Assembly (NCBI GenBank): GCA_003254925.1
Contig: QANZ01053606.1
Span: 62,001-126,000, forward strand
DNA: 64,000 bases
Direction of reading: 5' to 3'
From: Chamaecrista fasciculata
Taxonomy: Eukaryota > Streptophyta > Magnoliopsida > Fabales > Fabaceae
Below, piece after piece: positions 54,885-64,000 of this stretch (its first letter is position 1; every line of letters starts with the position of its first letter). The notes under the pieces are model-generated. The model was not told where the DNA came from. It worked only from the letters and a program-made list of their open reading frames with translations, and did not search any database. A program made the translations under genes and the position numbers.

Positions 54885-55990
54885 GTAAAATAACTTTCCG
54901 GTCCCTGATTTATGCACTCGCTGACAAATAGGTCCCTGAATTTTACCCATTGTACTAGCCAGTCCCCGAATTTTGCAAACGCTGCACTAATTGGTCCCTC
55001 CGTCATATTGGCGTTACAAAAATGCTGACGTGGCCATAACGGACGCTGATGTGTCCCGTTATGCACTGATGTGTCCCGTTATGGCCACGTCTGCACCCGT
55101 TATGTTTTTTGTCAAAACTTTCTTTCAATCAGGTCCTCGCCCAAATTACAAAACAGCCCCGTCTGGTTTTTTCGTTTTTGGAATAGTCCCTCCGCCATCT
55201 CCTCTTCGCCAGCGACAACGGAGAGGGTGACGGAACTATCTGAAAACCGGCTAAACACGACCAGATCAAGTAGAATTGAACCAAAACAAGGAAATAACAA
55301 AGAATCAACAGCAAAAACCACAAAAACCGAACCTAAAATCGAAACCCGATTCTTTCACTTCGCCGGCGATTTTTCACGGTTTCACTCACGATTCTCTCTC
55401 TCTTAGCCCGGTACTTGGACGAAAATCACACTGTCACTCCTATCTCTCCCTTACAGACGAAAACGAAGTGAAAATCTCTCCTCTTTCTCAAAACCTCCCC
55501 TCTTTTTTTCAGCAAAATTTTTTTTTTTGAACCCAAATCAGTTTTTGAGTTGCGATTTTATAGACAAAAATGGCGGAATCTTCTTGGGAATGAGACGGAG
55601 GCCTCGGAAATGTTTTGTCCCGCGTGGTTTTGGGAAGGTGGAAGCCGCGTAGTGTTGTCGGCCATGGTTGAAGATGGAGAGCATGTGCTTTGCGAAGAGG
55701 AGGAAAGAGTACGCTAGTTATCGGCCATTGTACGCGGAACAAATGTTCAATAGGGTGGTGATGGTGGAGGAGATGGTGAAGGCGGAGGAGGTGGAAGAGC
55801 AAGTGAAGGAGTTGATGGTTGGAGAAGAACACGATTTTCTGAAGATGAAGAATTATTTATATATAATTTTATGTAATTATTTATATATGAAGATGAAGAT
55901 TGCATTTGATGTAATTATTTATATATGATTTTATTGATTATCAATGTATTTCTTATGATTTTATGAAGATGAAAATGAGGATTTAAAAAA
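54885..55990. mobile_element. Probable MULE-type element running into the assembly gap
   Basis: The left arm has 'ccggtccctgatttatgcac', 'aggtccctgaattttaccc' and 'gacgtggccataacggac' phrases typical of the long-inverted-repeat elements elsewhere in the window. Interior 55190-55830 is GC-richer and includes a frame with FAKRRKEYASYRPLYAEQMF and a glutamate/valine-rich coil, not recognised. The right end would lie in or past the gap. Confidence 0.4.
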
Positions 55991-56336
55991 NNNNNNNNNN
56001 NNNNNNNNNNNNNNNNNNNNNNNNNNNNNNNNNNNNNNNNNNNNNNNNNNNNNNNNNNNNNNNNNNNNNNNNNNNNNNNNNNNNNNNNNNNNNNNNNNNN
56101 NNNNNNNNNNNNNNNNNNNNNNNNNNNNNNNNNNNNNNNNNNNNNNNNNNNNNNNNNNNNNNNNNNNNNNNNNNNNNNNNNNNNNNNNNNNNNNNNNNNN
56201 NNNNNNNNNNNNNNNNNNNNNNNNNNNNNNNNNNNNNNNNNNNNNNNNNNNNNNNNNNNNNNNNNNNNNNNNNNNNNNNNNNNNNNNNNNNNNNNNNNNN
56301 NNNNNNNNNNNNNNNNNNNNNNNNNNNNNNNNNNNN
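55991..56336. other. Assembly gap (run of N)
   Basis: 346 undetermined bases flanked by A-rich sequence on both sides. Confidence 1.
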
Positions 56337-57340
56337 AAAAAAAAAAAGCAATAATGCAATATGATCAAATCCGATCTACAACAAATAAATTAATTTAAAA
56401 GTAATTAAGCTTTGAATGAGTTTGTATTATATTATAATTCTTTAAAAAAATATGTTTTCTTAGTTTTGGACCTAAACTTAGCAAATTAAATAGCAACATC
56501 TTTTTGTCTCCATTCCATATATAAACTCAAAAAGTTTTAAAATTAATATATATATTTCCTTTTTTTTTTTGGTAAGATTATTTCCTTTTTTGTTATTATC
56601 AAGCTGGTTTCATGAAATTAATTAACACCACATACACATATATTACAATATCGTGCTAATCAGTTCAAAATTACATAGTAATATAATATACCTCCAAATT
56701 AACTATTTCGTTTACTCTATATATACCGTTAAATCATTACTTAAAATATTTTGGATACTCAAAATATTTCAATTAAATAAATTGATGAGTAAACTAATAA
56801 TTTGGTAAAAGATTATCAAACTAACAACTCAGACTTTAAAAGATTGAAATATACAGTTTAATCCCTGAAAGATCCAAATGGTATACTCTTTAGTCCCAGG
56901 AAGAACTAAATAATATACTATTTGATCCATTTAAAGGACTAAAAAATATATCGTTTGGATCTTTCAGGGATTAAATTGTCTATTTTAATTTTTTAAGGAC
57001 CGAATTGTCAACTCCATAATTTTATAGGGACCGAATTGTCAATTTACTCTAAATTTATTTAAAATTTAGAAAAATTTTGAAAAAGAAAAAAACATGAAAT
57101 CTGTTTTAAAGTTCAAAAGAAATAAACGAGTTAGATATGTTCTTTACTTTGAAAAAAAAAAATTGATTTTCATCCGTGATATTATTGTAATATAGCACAA
57201 ATTTATTCAAAATTTATTTTTAAAATGATCGTTTCAAATATTTTTTTTTTTCATATTGTTATTTTCAAAATAATTTTTAAGATATGTTTTGTCAAAATAA
57301 TAATTTAATTGTCTGGGATAAGCCTGATGAGAATTAGGTT
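56337..57340. other. Intergenic, AT-rich, with a small palindromic repeat
   Basis: 56860-57010 holds mirrored 'aatccctgaaagatccaaa' and 'tttggatctttcagggatt', a small hairpin MITE. Nothing else is seen. Confidence 0.45.
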
Positions 57341-57345
57341 AAATT

Positions 57346-57829
57346 AAACTGTGATGGTTCTTTGAAAACTGACCCTTATCGTGCAGGTTGCGGGGGTCTC
57401 CTCAGAAACAGTGGCGGTAGCTGGATTCAAGGTTTTAGTCGGCATCTGGGAAATTGTTCGATCCTTAAAGCTGAAGCTTGGGCAGTCCTGGAAGGTGTTC
57501 GCATGGCGGAGCACTGTGGCGTTGGAAAGCTCGAGTTGGAGAGTGATTCTTCGCTGGTGGTGAATGCTGTGAATGATCCTAAGAAAAGTCCGTTTGAGAT
57601 ATCTGGGATTGTGCGAAATATTCGTGCCATGTTAGAGAGATTTGATGATTGGAATTTCAAGCATGTGTGGCGTGAAGCTAACCTGTGTGCTGATTTCTTG
57701 GCAAACTTGGGTGCTGATAGGAGAGACAATGGCGGAACGGTGTTCATGGATGAGCCCCCTGCGAATTTGAGTCTTATTTTGCTGAATGATGTTCTAGGGT
57801 TGGGGGTGATTAGGGGCTCTCGTCGTTGA
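57346..57829 (+). pseudogene. LINE-type RNase H fragment
   Basis: Frame VKLNCDGSLKTD, LRNSGGSWIQGF, LKAEAWAVLEGV, LELESDSSLVVNAV, HVWREANLCADFLANLGADR: an RVT_3 RNase H domain with all four catalytic acidic residues. It is the 3' end of a non-LTR retrotransposon. A stop codon replaces the residue before VKLNCDG, and the reverse transcriptase part is missing (5' truncation). Downstream is a T-rich untranslated stretch ending 'ggccctgtctcacaac' and a short A run at 57931, the likely element end. Confidence 0.82.
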
Positions 57830-58245
57830 TGAGATTTTGAGCCGTTTTGCCCTCTTCTGTCGTTTTGTTTTTGTTTTTTTTGTCTTTGTCGTTTGTTTCT
57901 TTGTTGTTGGCCTTTAGGCCCTGTCTCACAACAAAAAATAGATTTTATTAATATTTCAAAACACAATTTTAAAATCAAGTTTACAAATTATTTTAAAAAT
58001 TTCTAATTTATTTTTTCAGCTATATAATTTACAAACTTTCCTGATTTATTTTAATTTTAAGATGCAATATTTATCTAACAGAGCAAATGTAGAATATATG
58101 TAAATACTTGAATGATTGAAATCTTTGATGAAGATATAATCGGCGATTTGATATTGCACCCTCCTAATTCTCCTAATCCTAATATGAATAGGAAAAAAAA
58201 CGTTACAGGTTGTGGCTATATATATGTATGCTTGGATCTCCAATT

Positions 58246-59560
58246 CCGAATTTACTTCCAACCAGTGCTCACTTGTGTCACTGCTGCTTTTGGAGGCTTA
58301 ATCTTTGGTTATGATCTTGGGATTTCAGGTCCATCCACTACTATACCTACATTTTATATTTTTATGATCCATGTTTATATATATATATATATATATATAT
58401 AAATGAGTAAATAACTGACAACTTTGCCGACAAAGGTTGACCCAGTTGGTAAGGAGTCAACTCATAACTCACAAAGTCGTGAGTTCGAATCCCACTACCG
58501 ATGTGAGAGCCTTTGGTAGGCGATCTGTAAAATATTAACTCTGTTCACTTCGTCTCTATATGTGGCTGTTTTAATATCCTCCATTGGAGCATCCACCATT
58601 ACCAGAGTTTTAGGCAGAAAAATCACCATGAGTCTCGGTGGCATTCTCTTTCTCACTGGTGCCTTCTTCAATGCCTTCGCCTCTTCTATTTGGATGCTTA
58701 TTCTTGGTCGCATCTTGCTCGGTTTCGGCATCGGATGTGCCAATCAGGTATGCTTCCTGCATTATTGAAATACACTAGTTGATCCTTCAATTTCAACATT
58801 AGGATGTTAGAGTAACATTTAACAGAATCATGTCAACACTTAATATTCATGTCATCAAGTTACTTAGATACAATTAGATGATAATAACTGAAAGACTAAA
58901 TAGTTGACAATTATGATAACGGATGATATTGATATTATTGTATAATCAATGTGCACGCAGTCTGTTCCGACATATGTATCAGAGGTAGCCAATTGTGCAT
59001 CACCATAGGCATCTTGGTGGCCAATATTTTGAATGACTTGTTTGCCCAAATGGAGAATGGAGAAGAATCCTTGCTATCATCATTATCATAGGTGCAATCA
59101 AACTCGTTGATAGAGCGTGGTCGTCACGACCTTGCAAAGCAAGAATTAATCAAAATCAGTTAAAATAACATAAATTGAATACATGCAGGCCTCATCTCAC
59201 TATGGCCATAGCCATTCCCTTGTTTGTCGGCGTGGTATGCGATATTCGTGGTGGCGTTTATATGTTTGTACGTGATGGGATTTGCTTGGTCGTGGTTGGT
59301 TCCTAGTGAGATATAATCTTGTAAGATCGGCGGCTCAGAGTGTGAATGTTTCTGTCAACATGATCTTTACCTTTGTCATTGCTCATGTTGTGCCATATGA
59401 AGTTTGGATTGTTCATTTTCTTTGCGTTTTTTGTGTGTGTGATGACTGTCTTTATCTACAAACAAGAGGGGTTCCAATTGAAGAGATGGCTCTTGTGTGG
59501 CGCAATCACCCTTACTGGAACAACTTTGTTCAGCAGGAAGGACCAAACCATTTTGAAAAT
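58246..59560 (+). pseudogene. Monosaccharide (STP/hexose carrier) transporter pseudogene
   Basis: Pieces in order: VLTCVTAAFGGLIFGYDLGI (first membrane helix and loop; 58246-58328), [20 protein letters not shown] to [14 protein letters not shown] (58562-58747), SVPTYVSEVANCASP (58961 on) fused to 'GILVANILND', [13 protein letters not shown] (59188 on), and LVPSEI, RSAAQSVNVSVNMIFTFVIA, VPIEEMALVWRNHPYW (59281-59560). These follow the STP family from N- to C-terminus. Parts of the loop and several helices are deleted and there are frameshifts and stops in the last three pieces, so no transporter can be made. A tRNA-like SINE sits between the first two pieces. Confidence 0.87.
58425..58540 (+). 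mobile_element. tRNA-derived SINE candidate
   Basis: 'ttgacccagttggtaaggagtc' (A-box-like) and 'cgtgagttcgaatcccact' (B box GTTCGAATCCC) are spaced as in RNA polymerase III promoters of tRNA-derived SINEs. There is no complete cloverleaf, so it is not a tRNA gene. Confidence 0.5.
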
Positions 59561-59893
59561 CCTCCCAAGCATCCAGACATATTTAAAATCATCATAATAT
59601 CGTCGAAGTTCACAATTTGCCATAAAACAAAAACATTAGGAATAGTTCCTACCAAAAGCCATTAACTCTCTTGTGTATCTCATTATCACAACATGAACAA
59701 CAAACCAAACAAGAAAAATGATAAAACTGATTGGAAGATGTAATCACGGTCATTACACCATATAACCCAATTAAAGCACTCACTTAGAGTTGAGGGATAT
59801 ATAGCTACGACAGTGTAAAACCCCCCGAGTTACACATTAAATTACAGACAGTTTTGTGGTTGTAGCTTAAAGCCCCATTCAGATTGATCAGAT

Positions 59894-60126
59894 TTACGGA
59901 TCATGCGATTCGGTATAAGAAATTGAAATTAGTTCAGATCGAAACTTGTCTTCTCCCTCGCAGTTCGAAACAGCAACTCCATCTGCAGTCTTGCTTTCAG
60001 ATGCAAAATTGAAATCTTGAAGCTCAGCTAAGGAGTAGGAGATAGCAATAAGAGATTCACGTGCCACCTCAGTAGATGCCTTCTTGCTCGGTGATGTGCT
60101 ATCCATATAACTTTCTGCTACTTCCT
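59894..60126 (-). CDS. Last exon of an unrecognised plant gene
   Basis: On the minus strand a good splice acceptor (gggatttgaattgcag) is followed by an open frame EVAESYMDSTSPSKKASTEV, RESLIAISYSLAEL and DKFRSELISISYTESHDP, then a stop. The paired LIAISY/LISISY phrases look like conserved motifs. Upstream exons are not certain: a block with an ATG after 'gaattatttgcag' near 60805 and a non-coding exon ending 'ggagccaaag/gtacgt' near 62100 (minus) are candidates. I do not recognise the protein. Confidence 0.5.
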
Positions 60127-62260
60127 GCAATTCAAATCCCAAAAGCTAATTTTTAAGAAATCATCCAAAGGATTAGATATTTCAGTTTCAGGCAAAAAAC
60201 AACCAAAGTTACCAAGATTGAGATCTTACAAAGGAACGAGAGAGACGCGAAATAAATCAAATCAAAAGATTGGATCAAGGATCGAGAGAGACACGAAATA
60301 AATCAAATCAAAAGATTGGATCAAGGATCGTAAAACCCTGTAAAATTTAGAAATACAAATAAGATATTTATATACACATATATGTATATAATAACATTCA
60401 TACAAAATTTTTATAAGCATAAAATTGTTCAAATTTCATCACAGTAGAATAATAGGTGGTTTAATTTGGTGTTGCTATACCATATGCTTCATATCTCCAT
60501 TCCTGATTATCTATAATGTCATTCCCTTTTAGCATTTCAGTCTGTGTACGTGTTGGAGATCATATTATGAAACTATCAGTAAATCATCAGCTCTATCAAA
60601 TATCAATCATAAGTAGGTCTATAAATGCATTCATATATGCAGGACAGCAAGGGAAATTCATACGAGTCGGCAAACTCTTGAAATGATATTATGGCCAGAG
60701 AACTCAAATACAAATAGTAAGATATGAAGCCCCGACAAAACAAAATTCGAAAAGTACTAGCGAACGATGAATGACAAATGATCACTTCTAAATCCATCTT
60801 CTCCTGCAAATAATTCAAGAAAAGCCAAGAGCTGGTTGCACAGGAAATTAACAGAGCAAAAATTTGTAAGTACAGTAGAATCAGGAGTGACTTGATGAAT
60901 CCACTAACATAATCAACGTATTGGTGTTGTACATCAGTGAGCCGAGGTTATTTTTTCCAGCTTGACCAATACATCTAATGACTGATACAGCATCTCAATG
61001 CACAACAACCAACCCTCCATATTAAAGCATAAATTCCTCAACCAAAAGTGAAGCTTCCATCTTTGAACCAAACATTATCCAATACCAAGCCTCCCATGTT
61101 TTCTAAACCTTAGTATAGAAATCACATAGAAAGAAAAGCTTCCTGCACTATCTCTAATCCAACTGTACGGACTCATTAAAAAAATTATACTTTTTACTAC
61201 TACTTCGTATAATCTTTCCCATCCCATCATAAATAATTCAGACCATTTTCATGCTTTATTTTTTATAATCTCTCTAGTCAAACATGAACAAAATTTGTTG
61301 ATTGTTTTGTGCATTTCATGGTTTATATCCGGCCATGTTATCCTCATAGCAAGTAGCCATACATTATAAAGTCCAATTATTCAGTGAATAAAAAAGGAAA
61401 AGATTAGTAGCTAGAGTGGGATGGAAATATTAGGTGATTGTTAAGAAGTTTAGTGAGGAAATGGTCAGGCCTATTCAACTTCTTTCCATTGTTTGGAAGT
61501 TACAATGGCAACTAATGGGGTGGTTCTCATTGTCTGATGTTTAGCCAAATACGAAAGGCTATTCAATCTCCATTATTAGAAACTTGCAATTCTACAAATA
61601 TAGTAGACTAACATATAAAATTTCACAATTAAAACAATTATTTAAGGTGGAAAAAGGATTGAAAAGAGCCGTAGGGGTTTGTACTTTGTAATCAGACAAG
61701 CCCTGTAAAATAAATCCCAAAAAATTTAAAACACATTGAGCCGATGTAATAAATCAAAACTGAACCATAGCAACTGATTTGATTCGATTTGATGAATCGG
61801 TCTGGGATTAAGATCTTCCTAACAAAAAATATTGGTGGTTCAACGAAAAACCCTGATTGCATGCACATGTGGGATCAAATGAAGGAAACAAATAAAATCT
61901 CCGAACAATGCGAGTTTCTTACATCAACCCTCCATAAAAATCGCTGTTAACGAAGACGGATTTCAACTTATATTCTTTTTTATAACCCGATTGCGACTCA
62001 AGAAAAGCAGCAAAAAAAAAAAATGAGCAAATAAATGTACACAAATCTACAACAAATTAATCGGAGAAAATCTATGAAGTTGGAAGAAACGGACGTACCT
62101 TTGGCTCCTAAGATTTATTTACGCGTCTATACGGCCTTGAACGAAATCTGTTCTTCACGAGTGAGGAAACCCTTTTTCACCTTGACTTCAAAATTGCACG
62201 CAGCCTCTGGATTTTCCGATAATGATGGGATCAGACAAATACACAATATGTATCATATTT
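60127..62260 (-). other. Probable introns and 5' leader of the 59894-60126 gene
   Basis: No long frames. The minus strand contains a possible donor AAAGGTACGT at about 62100-62091 preceded by a GC-richer stretch (62110-62240) that could be the first, non-coding exon. The tandem 'gagagacgcgaaataaatcaaatcaaaagattggatcaagg' occurs twice at 60239-60325. Confidence 0.35.
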
Positions 62261-62487
62261 GCCGATTTACTTGACTTTTCTTGAAAATAATTAGCGGTCA
62301 GGAAAATAAAGAAATAAATAAAAGAATTAATGTGCTGTAAAGTACATTACTAAATTATTATCTTTTTTCTAATAATGCCAACAAACAAAACAACTGTATG
62401 AACTATGAAATGGAACTATTTTCATTGGATAAATTGGATGAGAATATAGTTATTCCTAGCTGGCTCCATATCATCCTTCTTAAATTG

Positions 62488-62577
62488 ATTAAGAGAGAGA
62501 ATTGGGAATTATGGAGCCAATTTAAGAAATGGAACTATTTTGATACTCGTTACATAATTCCCAATTCTCTCTCTTAA
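62488..62577. repeat. Perfect short inverted repeat
   Basis: TTAAGAGAGAGAATTGGGAA with five further bases is mirrored exactly 40 bp later, giving a 25-bp perfect stem. It may be a tiny MITE or a hairpin transcript. Confidence 0.75.
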
Positions 62578-62589
62578 ATTTCAAGATAA

Positions 62590-62920
62590 ATATTTTTAAA
62601 AAATAAATTTTACTATTTGGTCCCTAAATTTATATCGAATCATATAATTAGTCTCTGAATAATCAAAATATACAATTTGGTCCCTGAAATATTTCAATTA
62701 TCAACTATTTGGTTGCTAGTGACGATTTGGTCCCTAAGTTTGATCTAATTTTATACTTTTTGGTCACTGAATTTGTACTAAATCAATAATATTTGGTCAT
62801 TGAATTTAAACTAATTTTATGTTTTTGTGTCTAAATTTATATTAAATTTATACTATTTGGTCTCTAAATTTATACATTCCGGTCCCTGAATTTGACCCAA
62901 AAATCAAATCGTTAACAATT
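62590..62920. repeat. Array of 'ttggtccctaaattt' units
   Basis: At least seven diverged units of about 35-45 bp ('atttggtccctaaatttata') in direct order, typical of decayed long-inverted-repeat elements. 62921-63720 shows nothing further. Confidence 0.6.
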
Positions 62921-63723
62921 CTAATGAATATTATATTTAAGATTTATTGTAATGGAGAGAATGAAGAGGAATTCTACCAGAGATGATCCACTCCCGATTA
63001 ACTATGATATATAATAGAATATTTTTTCCACAAGCAAAATGTCATACCAAGTTACCAACAATTTTAGTAAACTATGGTAAGAATCTATGAAATACGAGTA
63101 CTTCAAAAATAATGCCGCACCCGTATTCTATAAATACTCTTGAGTACTTTTAAAAATATTATAAAATATAAATTTTTACATCTTTTTTTGTAAAATATCA
63201 TTGTATTCTATAAACAAAACATTATAAAAGAAAAATCATATAAAATTATATTTTACAACTTTTTATTTTAATAAATATTGTAGTACACGTATCCTATAAT
63301 TTTCAAAATTAAGGTACATTGTTCCCGCACCCGTGCGACCTAGGTAAGAATACTCCAATGAGATGTTACTTTAGAAAATTAGAAATTAGTATTAGAATTG
63401 CTTACAGTTATTTTTACTATCCATAATTATATAAACTGAACAATTTCTTAAGGGGTTAGCTTAGCTAGTTCATCAGGAAAATCCTTTACAGTGAGTTAAA
63501 AAGAACGCAGTAAACTTATTTTTATAGATATGATGATGAGGAAACCCATTCTACAGAACTCATTTATATGGGAAAATCTATACCTCAATATTCCTCTAGA
63601 AGTTAGAACATCTAATATCATCACAAATCTCTTGATTTCTTGACCCCTGAAAACTCATCCTATTCTAGCAAAATAGCAAATTCTGCAAATGCTAGTGACT
63701 GATGAAGCAAGTGAAATCAATAA

Positions 63724-63975
63724 TTAAGCACGCCAGCTGTTAGACCTCTTGGATTCAAAGGCTGCTCCATCATTAAGCATGTCTTGTGCATCAGTTTCCA
63801 TTCCCAGTTTTGAAAGAGCAAGAGCTTGAAGATAGAATGCTGTTGGCCAATCAGGAATGCACACCTGTGCTTGCATGGCATCCCTTAAAGCAAGCTCTGC
63901 TTGATCATTCATCAAGTACGAGAAGGCTCTCCTTGCAAACACAGTTGCAGAAGGAACAGACATCATCACCACCAA
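63724..63975 (-). CDS. BSK: Brassinosteroid-signalling kinase (BSK), C-terminal exon
   Basis: The last exon of a gene whose 5' part lies beyond the right edge. After the acceptor 'ggaatgtaaacag' it encodes 83 residues: LVVMMSVPSATVFARRAFSY, DQAELALRDAMQAQVCIPDW, PTAFYLQALALSKLGMETDA, then SKRSNSWRA and stop. This is the C-terminal tetratricopeptide region of plant BSK receptor-like cytoplasmic kinases, which are phosphorylated by the BRI1 receptor and pass the brassinosteroid signal at the plasma membrane. The wording is closest to BSK1-type members, from memory. No damage is seen. Confidence 0.93.
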   Translation of the reverse strand: MVVMMSVPSATVFARRAFSYLMNDQAELALRDAMQAQVCIPDWPTAFYLQALALSKLGMETDAQDMLNDGAAFESKRSNSWRA

Positions 63976-64000
63976 CTGTTTACATTCCACTAATTCAACA

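Noticed and set aside
54503..55066. 187-residue minus-strand open frame
   Set aside because: It runs across a repeat arm and AT-rich spacer, has no recognisable domain and no family-like composition.
55961..56368. Frames across the N run
   Set aside because: Made of undetermined bases; no sequence information.
58425..58540. tRNA gene
   Set aside because: A- and B-box-like sequences are present but no complete cloverleaf; a SINE is more likely.

Overview
The window is nuclear DNA of a flowering plant, most likely a eudicot. The evidence is spliced genes of plant-only families (NAC, BAHD, BSK, plant-type glycine decarboxylase H-protein), AT-rich intergenic DNA and a dense load of plant transposon types. 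One sequencing gap (55991-56336) and one single N (44512) show it is a draft assembly.

Layout. 1-1630 is the end of a PIF/Harbinger-like composite element. 4535-6842 (+) is a four-exon NAC transcription factor gene. 8805-9593 (-) is a two-exon TLDc-domain gene. 11413-12205 is a hAT element. 14060-14905 is an inverted pair of pectin methylesterase fragments. 16940-22338 (+) is a decayed ESF2/ABT1-like rRNA-processing gene whose introns hold a Harbinger-like element (17926-19706) and a gene-fragment-carrying MULE (21214-22074). 22992-27196 (-) is a seven-exon gene for a ubiquitin-like/SAYSvFN membrane protein; one intron holds a stray copy of the last exon of the H-protein gene. Several long-inverted-repeat elements follow (27597-31139), then the intact four-exon mitochondrial H-protein gene (31304-32093, +).

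32570-41453 is a transposon-dominated stretch: a pair of tiny Helitrons, a non-autonomous Copia-type LTR retrotransposon (33323-36855), and two hAT elements carrying gene fragments (a BELL homeodomain exon and a carotenoid-cleavage-dioxygenase piece). Two related single-exon BAHD acyltransferase genes (41538-42944 and 50235-51614, both -) flank a rearranged block with a MULE (45527-47620) and duplicated RNase H sequence. The right third holds repeats, the gap, a LINE-type RNase H fragment (57346-57829), a broken monosaccharide-transporter gene (58246-59560), the last exon of an unrecognised gene (59894-60126, -), and the C-terminal exon of a BSK kinase (63724-63975, -) whose 5' part lies outside the window.

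The intact genes do not form a pathway. The most notable feature is the repeated occurrence of transposons with clean target-site duplications that carry pieces of ordinary host genes, some inside long inverted repeats that could make hairpin RNA. Exon limits were derived by hand from GT/AG signals, frame continuity and family knowledge; no alignment or expression data were available.
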